Source: Hydrogenophaga sp. (GTDB lineage: Bacteria; Pseudomonadota; Gammaproteobacteria; Burkholderiales; Burkholderiaceae_C). From it: DNA of 56,233 nt. The position numbers were made by a program, and so were the translations under genes. Location of the stretch: contig NZ_JADMKB010000059.1 in the NCBI RefSeq assembly GCF_018780075.1, positions 1 through 56,233 of the forward strand, written 5' to 3'. This document shows positions 1-8,169 of the stretch, piece after piece (the stretch's first letter is position 1; every line of letters begins with the position of its first letter). Below the pieces are notes generated by a model. The model was not told the origin of the DNA, ran no database searches, and worked only from the letters and a program-made list of their open reading frames with translations.

Positions 1-588
<588 letters not shown>

Positions 589-728
589 CGCCTACCAGGC
601 GACGCACTGTGCGCGTCACCCCCTCGATGCGAGTGGCCCGGCGGAGCCGGTTCCGCCGCATCCCGGCCGGAGGCATTTCGCCCGGCGCGGTTGAGCGACG
701 GATCGGAAGGTGGCTTATTGCCAACCCA

Positions 729-760
729 AAAAGGGGCATGCCGCAGGGCATGCCCCTTTT
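729..760 (+). terminator. Rho-independent terminator after nrtD
   Basis: Perfect 14-bp inverted repeat: arm 729-742 (AAAAGGGGCATGCC), four-base loop, arm 747-760 ending in a T-run. The A-run on the 5' side means it could also work on the other strand. It lies 140 bp after the nrtD stop and about 100 bp before the predicted narK promoter, so it isolates the two transcription units. Confidence 0.85.
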
Positions 761-837
761 CTTTGCGCCGACGGTGCCGGACGACCCAAGCATGGTGCAC
801 AGCGAGGCTTGATCCTCCGCAAACCGCCCCCGGGATC

Positions 838-853
838 GGGCATGGAATTTGCT
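838..853 (+). promoter_or_regulatory. Sigma54-type -24/-12 promoter for narK
   Basis: GGGCAT, five bases (GGAAT), TTGCT. This keeps the invariant GG and GC pairs and the five-base spacing of the RpoN consensus TGGCAC-N5-TTGCW. The predicted start is near base 864, giving a leader of about 150 nt. Two direct GGTGC half-sites, two helical turns apart (773-777, 794-798), lie upstream where an NtrC-like activator might bind. The activator is inferred, not shown. Confidence 0.6.
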
Positions 854-864
854 CAATACCCACA

Positions 865-882
865 GAGGCTAACGAAGGCCTC
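865..882 (+). promoter_or_regulatory. ANTAR-type hexaloop hairpin in narK leader
   Basis: A 6-bp stem (GAGGCT with GGCCTC, closed by a U-G wobble) holds the hexaloop AACGAA. A at loop position 1 and G at position 4 are the hallmark of hairpins bound by ANTAR antiterminators. The stem begins at base +2 of the transcript predicted from the sigma54 element. It matches the first hairpin of the nirB leader with two compensatory base-pair swaps. I could not find a second hexaloop hairpin in this leader. Confidence 0.6.
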
Positions 883-940
883 TTGTGCTGCATCCTGTCG
901 CCGTTTCCGGCCGACCGGTGCGCCCCTTGCGCATCCCTCT

Positions 941-976
941 GGCCCGTCGCGGCCCCGGGGCGCCGCTGCGAGGGCC
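941..976 (+). promoter_or_regulatory. Long GC-rich hairpin in narK leader
   Basis: GGCCC, TCGC and GGC on the 5' side pair with GCC, GCGA and GGGCC on the 3' side, about 12 bp with small bulges and a loop around CCCGGGG. It ends 38 bases before the narK start. No U-run follows, so it is not a canonical terminator; it could be an attenuator or simply stable GC-rich sequence. Confidence 0.35.
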
Positions 977-1014
977 CCACTTCCCACCCCACCTCTCTCA
1001 CAAAGGTCCACGCC

Positions 1015-2229
1015 ATGGCGGGCTTCCGTACGTTCCTGAAAAGCGGGCACACACCGACGCTCTTTGCAGCGTTTTTCTACCTCACGTTCTCGTTCGTGAT
1101 CTGGGTCATGAACGGCGCCATGGCGCCCTTCATCAGCGAGGAGTTCAACCTCACGGCCGCACAGAAGGGCCTGCTGCTGTCGATACCCATCGTGGCCGGC
1201 GCCGTCATGCGGTTCCCGCTCGGCCTGCTCGCGCAGTACGTGGGCCGCAAGACCGCCACGCTGGTCGAGCTGGCGCTGATCACCGTCACGATGTCGTACG
1301 GCTACTTCTTCGTGCAGACCTACGACGACATGCTCAAGATGGCGCTGCTGCTGGGCGTGGCCGGTGCCAGCTTCGGCGTGGCCATGTCGCTGGGCTCGGG
1401 CTGGTACCCGCCGAAATACAAGGGCCTGGCCATGGGCCTGGTGGGCGCGGGCAACGCCGGCACCGCCGTCGCTGCGCTGCTGGCCCCGCCGCTGGCGCAG
1501 GCCTACGGCTGGCAGACGGTGTACGGCTTCGCCGCCCTCGCCTCCATCGTGCCCATGCTGGTGGTGGCCTTCATGGCCAAGGAGCCGCCGGACCGCGACC
1601 AACACGCCAGCATGCGCGAACACCTGGCCTGCCTGCTCGAAAAAGACGGCTGGGTGTTCAGCCTGATCTACGTCGTCACCTTCGGCGGCTTCATCGGCAT
1701 CACCACCTTTTTGCCCACCTATTACTACGACCAATTCGGCGTGAGCAAGGTGCAGGCCGGTCAGCTCACCATGCTGGCCGCGCTGATGGGCGCCGTGGTG
1801 CGCGTCTTCGGCGGCTGGATTTCCGACCACTGGGGTGGCGTCAACACGCTGACCGTGGTGCTGGTCGTCGTGTCGGTCGCGCTGGTGGGCGTGGGCCTGT
1901 CGTCGCACTCCATCGTGCTGACCACGCTGCTGCTGATCGTCTGCTTCGCCGCGCTGGGCGCGGGCAACGGCGCGCTGTTCCAGCTGGTGCCGCTGCGCTG
2001 GCCCATGTCCACCGCCGTGGCCGGCTCGATGATCGGCGAGATCGGTGCACTCGGCGGCGGCCTGGTGCCGGCCATGATGGGCCAGTCCAAACAGCACACC
2101 GACAGCTTCCTCTCCGGCTTCGTGATCATGGCGATCTTCTCGGTGCTGATGCTGGGCGTGATGCGAACGATGCAAGTGCGCTGGACGCGCACGTGGGCAG
2201 AGAAAGGCGGGCGCGCGCGCACCGCCTGA
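1015..2229 (+). CDS. narK: Nitrate/nitrite MFS transporter, NarK/NasA type
   Basis: 404-residue, 12-helix major facilitator protein of the nitrate-nitrite porter family, likely importing nitrate across the inner membrane. Both family signatures are present: GLVGAGNAGTAVAAL in the middle of the N-terminal half and AALGAGNGALFQLVP in the C-terminal half. The MFS loop-2 motif reads GRKTATL. The ATG at 1015 is chosen because it begins the conserved N-terminus (FLKSGHTPTLFAAF) and is preceded by AAAGG; longer upstream reading would run through the leader. It follows a sigma54-type promoter and a structured leader, so nitrogen and nitrate control is likely. The same strand continues with a small gene 58 bp downstream. 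The assimilatory role is inferred from nirB/nasA nearby in the genome. Confidence 0.9.
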   Translation: MAGFRTFLKSGHTPTLFAAFFYLTFSFVIWVMNGAMAPFISEEFNLTAAQKGLLLSIPIVAGAVMRFPLGLLAQYVGRKTATLVELALITVTMSYGYFFVQTYDDMLKMALLLGVAGASFGVAMSLGSGWYPPKYKGLAMGLVGAGNAGTAVAALLAPPLAQAYGWQTVYGFAALASIVPMLVVAFMAKEPPDRDQHASMREHLACLLEKDGWVFSLIYVVTFGGFIGITTFLPTYYYDQFGVSKVQAGQLTMLAALMGAVVRVFGGWISDHWGGVNTLTVVLVVVSVALVGVGLSSHSIVLTTLLLIVCFAALGAGNGALFQLVPLRWPMSTAVAGSMIGEIGALGGGLVPAMMGQSKQHTDSFLSGFVIMAIFSVLMLGVMRTMQVRWTRTWAEKGGRARTA

Positions 2230-2287
2230 TCACCGACGCACCTGGCCGCCCCCTTTTTCAGCGCCCTCCGAGCCACCGGGCGTTCAC

Positions 2288-2587
2288 ATGAATCCAGCCA
2301 CGCTGCAGCTGATCGCCAGGTTCCGCAAACTCGCCGGGCGGCAAGGCAAGCCCTTCGACGTGATGCGGTTCGTGGCCGACGCGGCCTACGCCCGCGGGTG
2401 CCTGGCCCTCGCGCTGGACACCGACGACGAAGAGCTGCTGCTCGCGGGCCTGCAGCTGCAGGAGTCCATGGGCCTGAACGCGCCCGCCGCCGCGCCACCA
2501 CCGGCGGCCTCGGCCAGCCCTCCCCCCAACGGCAAGGCCGAGCCACCGGCCTCCCAGCGCAACCACTACATCGGCCGGCTGCGCTGA
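2288..2587 (+). CDS. Small hypothetical protein in nitrate transport cluster
   Basis: 99 residues, not recognised. The first 65 residues look helical and ordered (LIARFRKLAGRQGKPFDVMRF, then an acidic patch DTDDEELLLAGLQL). The tail is a low-complexity Ala/Pro stretch ending in a basic NHYIGRLR. No signal peptide or membrane segment, so probably cytoplasmic. It sits 58 bp after narK and about 110 bp before the next gene, all on the same strand, suggesting co-transcription. ATG at 2288 is the only sensible start. A small partner or regulator of nitrate uptake is possible but nothing in the sequence proves it. Confidence 0.65.
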   Translation: MNPATLQLIARFRKLAGRQGKPFDVMRFVADAAYARGCLALALDTDDEELLLAGLQLQESMGLNAPAAAPPPAASASPPPNGKAEPPASQRNHYIGRLR

Positions 2588-2696
2588 ACCGCGTCCGTCG
2601 CCGGGCGGCGCGGCGGGGCTTGCGGTTAAATTGCACGGGTTCGCGTCGCAGCGCTGCGGCGCACCTTCCAACCCCCTGCACACCCGGAGCGCCCGC

Positions 2697-3392
2697 ATGG
2701 CTTCCCCCATCCGCATCATTTCTTCCATGGCCACCAAACAGGTGCTGGCCGACCTGATCGCCCTCTACCAGCAGGCCCACCCGGGCACGGTCATCGAGCT
2801 CGAATCGGTGGGCGGTGTGGACGCCGCCAAACGGGTGCAGGCCGGCGAGGCCTTCGACGTCGTGGCGCTCGCGTCCAACGCGGTGGCCCAGCTCAGCACC
2901 GACGGCAAGGTGGTGGCCGGCAGCACCGTGGACGTGGTGCGCTCCGGCGTGGCGCTGGCCGTGCGCCGGGGCGCGCCGCACCCCGACATCGGCAGTGAAG
3001 CCGCCGTGAAACAGGCCGTGCTCGCCGCGCGCACCCTGGGCTACTCCACCGGCCCGAGCGGCGTGCAACTCGCCAAGCTCTTCGAGCGCTGGGGCATCGC
3101 CGATCAGATCCAGGGCCGCATCGTCACCGCGCCGCCCGGCGTGCCTGTGGGCTCGCTGGTGGCCCGGGGCGAGGTCGAGCTGGGCTTCCAGCAGCTGAGC
3201 GAGCTCATGAACCTCGACGGCATCGACGTGCTCGGTCCGCTGCCCGCCGAAATCCAGATCATCACCACCTTCTCGGCCGGCCTGGCCACGGCCTCCACGC
3301 AGCCCGACGCGGTGCGCGCGCTGCTGGCGTTCCTCGTGTCGCCCGCCACCGCACCCACGAAACAACGCAACGGCATGGAGGCGGCGGGCTGA
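2697..3392 (+). CDS. ModA-like substrate-binding protein without signal peptide
   Basis: 231 residues resembling bacterial extracellular solute-binding proteins of the molybdate/sulfate type (SBP_bac_11): IRIISSMATKQVLADLI at the N-terminus, GVDAAKRVQAGEAFDVVALASNAV, and a C-terminal PAEIQIITTFSAG strand. The unusual feature is that the protein starts directly in the mature fold: the ATG at 2697, preceded by GGAG seven bases upstream, leaves no signal peptide, so it probably stays in the cytoplasm. No permease or ATPase gene for it is present. In the narK-HPP neighbourhood it could be an intracellular anion sensor, but its ligand cannot be read from sequence. A missed upstream signal peptide is unlikely, because upstream in-frame residues are not hydrophobic. 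Confidence 0.75.
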   Translation: MASPIRIISSMATKQVLADLIALYQQAHPGTVIELESVGGVDAAKRVQAGEAFDVVALASNAVAQLSTDGKVVAGSTVDVVRSGVALAVRRGAPHPDIGSEAAVKQAVLAARTLGYSTGPSGVQLAKLFERWGIADQIQGRIVTAPPGVPVGSLVARGEVELGFQQLSELMNLDGIDVLGPLPAEIQIITTFSAGLATASTQPDAVRALLAFLVSPATAPTKQRNGMEAAG

Positions 3393-3431
3393 GTCGCGCG
3401 CCGGTGCAAAGCGGTCGCTGAAAGCCCGCCC

Positions 3432-4550
3432 GTGAATCCGCTGCTGAACTGGCTGCGTTCGTTCTACCCGGCCCCGCTGACCATCGGTCGCGGCGAGCTC
3501 TGGCTGAGCAGCGTGGGCGTGGGCCTCGGGCTGCTGTGCACCGACTGGCTCAGCCGCCACGCGCTGGGGACGTCCAGCGTCTGGTTCATCGCGCCCATGG
3601 GCGCCTCGGCGGTGTTGCTGTTCGCGGTGCCGGCGAGCCCGCTGGCGCAGCCCTGGTCCATCATCGGCGGCAACGTGCTCTCGGCGCTGATCGGCGTGGC
3701 CTGCCACCAGTGGCTGGGCGCCACCGGCCTGGCCGCAGCGGTGGCGGGCGCGGCCGCCGTGGCGACCATGTTCGCGCTGCGCTGCCTGCACCCGCCCGGC
3801 GGCGCGGTGGCGCTCACCGCCGTGCTGGGTGGCCCGGCGATCCACCAGCTGGGCTTCGGTTTTGCGCTCTGGCCGGTGGCCGCCGATTCGGCGGTCATGC
3901 TGGCGCTGGCCCTGCTGTTCAACAACGCCATGGGCCGCAGCTACCCGCACCACGGCGTGGCCCGGCGCCAGCCTCACGGCACCAGCGACCCGCTGCCCAC
4001 CCAGCGCGCGGGCTTCCACAAGGAGGACCTGGACGCCGCGCTGGCCTCGTTTGGCGAGCTGCTCGACATCGACCGCCACGACCTCGAAGAAATCATGACG
4101 CGCGCGCAGCTGCACGCGCAGCGCCGCCACTGGAACGGCGTGCGCTGCCAGGACATCATGTCGCGCGACGTGGTGAGCGTGGGCCCCAGTGATTCGGTGG
4201 ACGACGCCTGGGCGCGCCTGGCGCACCACAAGATCAAGGCGCTGCCCGTGGTGGACGCCGAGCAGCAGCTGGTGGGCATCGTGTCGCTGCACGACTTCTT
4301 CATCGGCCAGAGCGCGCCGGCGCCCAGCCGGGTGCCGCGCATGAACACCGCGCGCCGGGTCGAGGACATCATGACGCGCAGGGTGCGCACCGCCCGCCCC
4401 GAACAGGCCATCGCCGACCTGGTGCGGGGCTTCTCCGACGGGGGCCTGCATCACATGCCCGTGCTCGACGCGCAGGACCGGCTGGTGGGCATGGTCACGC
4501 AGTCGGACCTGGTGGCCGCCCTGTTCATGACCCCCGCCGGCCCCGCCTGA
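3432..4550 (+). CDS. HPP family membrane protein with two CBS domains
   Basis: 372 residues. Residues 1-170 hold about four transmembrane segments with the HPP signature (APMGASAVLLFAVP, then LRCLHPPGGAVALTAVLGG). Two CBS domains follow (about 236-290, with QDIMSRDVVSV; about 312-368, with EDIMTRRVRTA), which usually sense adenine nucleotides. HPP proteins of cyanobacteria and chloroplasts have been reported to move nitrite, which fits a gene in a nitrate transport cluster; here that role is inference. GTG at 3432 is the start, with only a weak upstream ribosome site (GAAAG). It is the last gene of the narK-side cluster, followed by a GC-rich hairpin. Confidence 0.85.
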   Translation: MNPLLNWLRSFYPAPLTIGRGELWLSSVGVGLGLLCTDWLSRHALGTSSVWFIAPMGASAVLLFAVPASPLAQPWSIIGGNVLSALIGVACHQWLGATGLAAAVAGAAAVATMFALRCLHPPGGAVALTAVLGGPAIHQLGFGFALWPVAADSAVMLALALLFNNAMGRSYPHHGVARRQPHGTSDPLPTQRAGFHKEDLDAALASFGELLDIDRHDLEEIMTRAQLHAQRRHWNGVRCQDIMSRDVVSVGPSDSVDDAWARLAHHKIKALPVVDAEQQLVGIVSLHDFFIGQSAPAPSRVPRMNTARRVEDIMTRRVRTARPEQAIADLVRGFSDGGLHHMPVLDAQDRLVGMVTQSDLVAALFMTPAGPA

Positions 4551-4563
4551 CACCCGCGGCGAA

Positions 4564-4584
4564 GCCCCCGTGCGGGGCGGGGGC
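4564..4584 (+). terminator. GC-rich hairpin after the HPP gene
   Basis: Seven-base arms GCCCCCG and CGGGGGC around a seven-base loop, just after the HPP gene stop. No U-run, so intrinsic termination is uncertain. Confidence 0.35.
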
Positions 4585-4635
4585 GAAGGCCTCCCGCATG
4601 GCCACGGCCGGCATATCCGACTATATTTGTCAACT

Positions 4636-5898
4636 ATGAACGCCAGCACCCCCCTCCCCACCCCGCCCGGTCCCAAGACCTCGATCGACAAACACAAGAT
4701 CCGCTTCCTGCTGCTGGAAGGGATTCACCCCTCGGCCATCGAGGTGCTGCGCGCGGCGGGCTACAGCCAGATCGAAAGCCTGCCCGGCGCCCTGCCCGAC
4801 GACCAACTGCTGGCCAAGATCGCCGACGCGCATTTCGTCGGCATCCGCTCGCGCACCCAGCTCACCGCCGAGGTGCTGAGCCACGCCCAGCGCCTCGCCG
4901 CCGTGGGCTGCTTCTGCATCGGCACCAACCAGGTGGACCTGGCCGCGGCGCGCGAGCGCGGCATCGCGGTGTTCAACGCGCCCTTCTCCAACACACGATC
5001 GGTGGCCGAGCTGGTGCTGGCCGAGGCCATCCTGCTCATGCGCGGCATCCCCGAGAAGAACGCCGTGGCGCACCGCGGCGGCTGGCTGAAATCGGCCAGC
5101 AACTCGTTCGAGATCCGCGGCAAGACACTCGGCATCGTGGGCTATGGCGCCATCGGCACGCAGCTCTCGGTGCTGGCCGAAGCGCTGGGCATGAAGGTGG
5201 TGTTTTTCGACACCGCCACCAAGCTGCCGCTGGGCAACGCGCGGCCGCTCACCAGCCTGGACGAGCTGATGGCCACCGCCGACGTGGTGAGCCTGCACGT
5301 GCCCGAAACACCGGCCACACAGTGGATGATCGGCTCGGCCCAGATCGCGCGCATGAAGCCCAGCGCCGTGCTGATCAACGCCTCGCGCGGCACCGTGGTG
5401 GACGTGGGCGCGCTGGCCAGCGCGCTGAAAAACCAGGCCCTGCTCGGTGCCGCCATCGACGTCTTCCCCGAAGAGCCGCACAGCAACAAGGACACGTTCG
5501 AGTCGCCCCTGCGCGGCCTGGACAACGTGATCCTCACGCCGCACATCGGCGGCTCCACGCTGGAGGCGCAGGAAAACATCGGCATCGAGGTGGCGGAAAA
5601 ACTCGTCAAGTACAGCGACAACGGCACCTCCACCTCGGCCGTCAACTTCCCCGAGGTGGCCCTGCCCGCGCACCCCGGCAAACACCGCCTGCTGCACGTG
5701 CACCGCAACGTGCCCGGCGTGCTCTCCGGCATCAACCGCGTCTTCTCCGACCACGGCATCAACATCTCGGCGCAGTACCTGCAGACGCGCGAAGACGTGG
5801 GTTATGTGGTGATGGACATCGACGCCGCGCACTCCGAGCGGGCGCTGGCCGAGCTGGCGGGCGTGCCGGGCACGCTGCGCAGCCGGGTGCTGTTCTGA
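4636..5898 (+). CDS. serA: D-3-phosphoglycerate dehydrogenase
   Basis: 420 residues, close to the 410 of the E. coli type. Oxidises 3-phosphoglycerate with NAD to 3-phosphohydroxypyruvate, the first step of serine synthesis, in the cytoplasm. Visible are the nucleotide-binding motif GIVGYGAIGTQL, the active-site arginine region NASRGTVVDVGAL, the catalytic histidine in LTPHIGGST, and a C-terminal ACT domain (LLHVHRNVPGVLSGINRVF) that normally binds serine for feedback inhibition. ATG at 4636 is chosen because the ordered fold begins soon after. A TATATT hexamer at 4622-4627 could be a -10 box, which would leave almost no leader. It stands alone, with no serine genes beside it. Confidence 0.93.
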   Translation: MNASTPLPTPPGPKTSIDKHKIRFLLLEGIHPSAIEVLRAAGYSQIESLPGALPDDQLLAKIADAHFVGIRSRTQLTAEVLSHAQRLAAVGCFCIGTNQVDLAAARERGIAVFNAPFSNTRSVAELVLAEAILLMRGIPEKNAVAHRGGWLKSASNSFEIRGKTLGIVGYGAIGTQLSVLAEALGMKVVFFDTATKLPLGNARPLTSLDELMATADVVSLHVPETPATQWMIGSAQIARMKPSAVLINASRGTVVDVGALASALKNQALLGAAIDVFPEEPHSNKDTFESPLRGLDNVILTPHIGGSTLEAQENIGIEVAEKLVKYSDNGTSTSAVNFPEVALPAHPGKHRLLHVHRNVPGVLSGINRVFSDHGINISAQYLQTREDVGYVVMDIDAAHSERALAELAGVPGTLRSRVLF

Positions 5899-6032
5899 GG
5901 GCCGACGCCGCACCCGCCCGCCAACAACAGAAGCCCCCCGGGCGCCAGCGCACAGACCCGGTTGTCCAACGCCCCGCGCCGGCCCACAATGACCCAGGCG
6001 CGGCCTTGCGCGCCCCACCGCAGGAGCCCCTC

Positions 6033-6308
6033 ATGTCCGAGTTATTGCAGCCCACACCGGTCGACAGCCCCGCCCTCACCAACGCCGAACTGGTGCAGTT
6101 GCGCGTGCGCGTGATCGCGCTGGAAAACATGGTCATCGCCCTGCTGGCCAACGCGCCGCCCGAGCAGCAGGCGCTGGTGCGCGAGATGGCCAGCTACATC
6201 TCCCCCCGGCCGGGCTACACCGCCCACACGGTCACCATCCATGCGGCGGACCAGATGCGCAGCCTGGTGGACCGCGCCGACCGCTTCCAGCCCGCGCAGG
6301 CGAGCTGA
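6033..6308 (+). CDS. Small hypothetical protein
   Basis: 91 residues, not recognised. A short Pro/Thr-rich N-terminus leads to a helical middle (LVQLRVRVIALENMVIALL) that looks amphipathic or weakly coiled, followed by ASYISPRPGYTAHTVTIHAADQMRSLVDRA. No signal peptide. A clear CAGGAG ribosome site sits eight bases before the ATG at 6033, and the codon bias matches the neighbours, so it is probably real. It follows serA by 134 bp and is convergent with the beta-propeller gene. Confidence 0.6.
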   Translation: MSELLQPTPVDSPALTNAELVQLRVRVIALENMVIALLANAPPEQQALVREMASYISPRPGYTAHTVTIHAADQMRSLVDRADRFQPAQAS

Positions 6309-6394
6309 CCGCGCTGGTGGCTGACGCCGCCCTGCCACCGCCAGGAACGGCGGACAAGGCGGTGCGGGTGCGTTGGTGTGACCGGGCTTGACCC

Positions 6395-7444
6395 TCAGGG
6401 GGTCACGCTGATGCCATTGGGCCCTGCGCCCACCGCGACGGTGGCCACGGACTTGCGGGTCTGGACATCGATGACCGACACCGAATTGGCGTAGAGGTTG
6501 GTCACGTAGGCGTGACGACCATCGGTCCCCACCACCACGCCATGGGCCCCGCGGCCCACGCGGATCGGCTGCGTGCTGAAGGTGGAGAGGTCGATCACGC
6601 TCACCGTGTCGCCGGGGGCCTTGCGGCTGCCCTGGTTGGCCACCAGGAGGAAGCGGTTGTCGGGCGTGGCGTGCAGCTGGATCGGCACATCGCCGACCCG
6701 AACGGTGCGGATCACCCGGCGGCTGGCCGGGTCGATGACCGCCACGCTGCCCTCTTGCGACAGCGACACGAAGGCCAGCCGGCCATCGGGCGTGAAGCCC
6801 ACCTGGGCGGGGCCTTTGCCCACCGGGATCCGGCCGGTTTCCTGGCGGCTGTCCGTGTCGATGACCGACACGGTGCCGCCCTTCAGGTTCGCCACATAGG
6901 CCTGTTTGCCGTCCGGGCTGAGCCGGACGCCGTGCGGGTACTCGCCGGTGGGCACCGTGGCGACGACCTGGCGCGAGGCGGTGTCCACCACGCTGAGGGT
7001 GTTGTCGCCGCCGTTGGTGACGTAGGCCCAGCGGCTGTCGGCAGACAGCACCACATGGGCCGGGTGCTTGCCCACCACCACCTGGGCCACGACCTCGTCG
7101 GTGCGGGTGTCGATCGCCCAGACTTCGCCCGCGTAGGACATGGCGCCATGGTCGGCGGTCGACATGCCCGCATGGGCCTGGCTCGCCGCCGCCGGGGGCT
7201 TGCCATTGTTGGTGACCCACGCCAGCCGTCCATCGGGTGACACCTGGACGTTGTGCGCCCCTGCCCCGACCGCGATGTGGCGGGTGAGCTTGAAGGTGGT
7301 CCCGTCGATCACACTCACGGTGCCGGCGTCCTCGTTGGCCACATAGACCTTGCGGTCGGCGGCGGAGGCCGACACGCCGCTCACGGCGAGGCACGCCAGC
7401 AGCACGGCCCGCTTCCAGCGGAATGGTGGGCGCTTCACGGTCAT
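6395..7444 (-). CDS. Secreted YVTN-type beta-propeller repeat protein
   Basis: 349 residues. A basic, hydrophobic signal peptide (KRAVLLACLAVSGVSASAA) is followed by about seven repeats of roughly 43 residues built on the pattern VYVAN-x-GTVSVIDG-x-T-x-VG-x-P-x-V-x-SPDG, the YVTN beta-propeller fold. Such proteins are periplasmic or surface scaffolds and often accompany metal or redox systems. The ATG at 7444 is chosen because it gives a proper signal peptide. Downstream of the Met-rich lipoprotein gene, with 44 bp between them, it probably belongs to a copper-linked unit. No catalytic residues can be named; the metal connection rests on neighbours only. Confidence 0.85.
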   Translation of the reverse strand: MTVKRPPFRWKRAVLLACLAVSGVSASAADRKVYVANEDAGTVSVIDGTTFKLTRHIAVGAGAHNVQVSPDGRLAWVTNNGKPPAAASQAHAGMSTADHGAMSYAGEVWAIDTRTDEVVAQVVVGKHPAHVVLSADSRWAYVTNGGDNTLSVVDTASRQVVATVPTGEYPHGVRLSPDGKQAYVANLKGGTVSVIDTDSRQETGRIPVGKGPAQVGFTPDGRLAFVSLSQEGSVAVIDPASRRVIRTVRVGDVPIQLHATPDNRFLLVANQGSRKAPGDTVSVIDLSTFSTQPIRVGRGAHGVVVGTDGRHAYVTNLYANSVSVIDVQTRKSVATVAVGAGPNGISVTP

Positions 7445-7488
7445 CTCCAGTGGGATCTCAAGGGGTGCAGGCCGGGGGGCGAACCCGT

Positions 7489-7965
7489 TCATTGGCCGGC
7501 GGGTGGCGTGGCGGCACCCGGCATGCGCTGCAACATCATGTCCATCATGGTCTGCATCATCTCCATGCGGCGCTCCATCATCTGGTGGTGCCTGGCCATG
7601 TCCATGGGCGCGGGCTTCGGGCCCGACGCGTCCGGTTTGCCTCCCATGCCTCCCATGCCCCCCATGCCCCCCATTCCACCCATGCCTTTCATGGTCGACA
7701 TGCCTTCGTGCATGGCTTTCATGTGCTCGTCCATCAGGGCCTGCCGCTCGGCGGGTGTGCGGGCGCCCATCATCTTGTGGTGCATGGCCTTCATCCGTTC
7801 GTGCGCGGCCGCGGGGGCGTCGGCCGTCGGCGCAGCGGCCTGGTGCGCGGCGTGGGGGTCGGCCTTCGCCGTCGACATGGCGCCTGCGCCCGGCGCGGAC
7901 GGGTTCGCGCAGGCCGTCAGGAGCGCAGCGCCCGAGAGGGCGAGCAAGGTGGTGAGGGTGGTCAT
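7489..7965 (-). CDS. Met- and His-rich lipoprotein, probable copper binding
   Basis: 158 residues. The N-terminus is a lipoprotein signal with lipobox LTAC, so the mature protein is likely membrane-anchored in the periplasm. The middle has MHHKMM and MDEHMKAMHEGMSTMKG, then a run of five MGG units (about residues 96-110), then HHQMMERRMEMMQTMMDMMLQRM. The dense Met and His suggest Cu(I)/Ag(I) binding, as in CopK- or CusF-like and spheroplast protein-like factors, but no known domain is certain. ATG at 7965 has AAGGA eight bases upstream. It lies between the cueR-like regulator and the beta-propeller gene on the same strand. Confidence 0.8.
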   Translation of the reverse strand: MTTLTTLLALSGAALLTACANPSAPGAGAMSTAKADPHAAHQAAAPTADAPAAAHERMKAMHHKMMGARTPAERQALMDEHMKAMHEGMSTMKGMGGMGGMGGMGGMGGKPDASGPKPAPMDMARHHQMMERRMEMMQTMMDMMLQRMPGAATPPAGQ

Positions 7966-8169
7966 GGCGTGGTCCTTGAAAAGAGGTTTTCGGGCAGATC
8001 GTCGGCACGGCGGCAGGGAACGGGGCGCATGGCCAGCATAGGCCTGTGCGTTCTGGCGGGGCTTGACGCAGGTCATGCCCGTGGTTCCTGGCGACGGCCG
8101 CGCCACCAGGAAAGTAGGCCCAGCCGCCAGCGGGGTCTGTCTGCTGCCGAACGAACGGGCCTGTCGCGC

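Larger units (their letters stand above)
589..1014. other. 426-bp intergenic region between nrtD and narK
   Basis: No gene seen. It holds, in order, a GC-rich stretch resembling other intergenic repeats here (about 604-660), a strong terminator (729-760), two direct GGTGC pentamers 21 bp apart (773-777 and 794-798), a sigma54-type element (838-853), a hexaloop hairpin (865-882) and a long GC-rich hairpin (941-976) before narK. The layout suggests nrtD transcription stops here and narK has its own nitrogen-regulated promoter and structured leader. Confidence 0.7.

Noticed and set aside
883..940. A second ANTAR hexaloop in the narK leader
   Set aside because: Only tetraloop or five-base-loop hairpins can be drawn; none has the A1/G4 hexaloop.
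691..1014. Extension of narK upstream of base 1015
   Set aside because: It would translate the terminator and leader; the conserved N-terminus starts at 1015 and has its own ribosome site.
853..2175. A 440-residue open frame antisense to narK, and similar long antisense frames such as 1761-4697
   Set aside because: They are His/Arg/Ala-rich shadows of strong genes on the other strand in high-GC DNA. They have no recognisable domain and no ribosome site.
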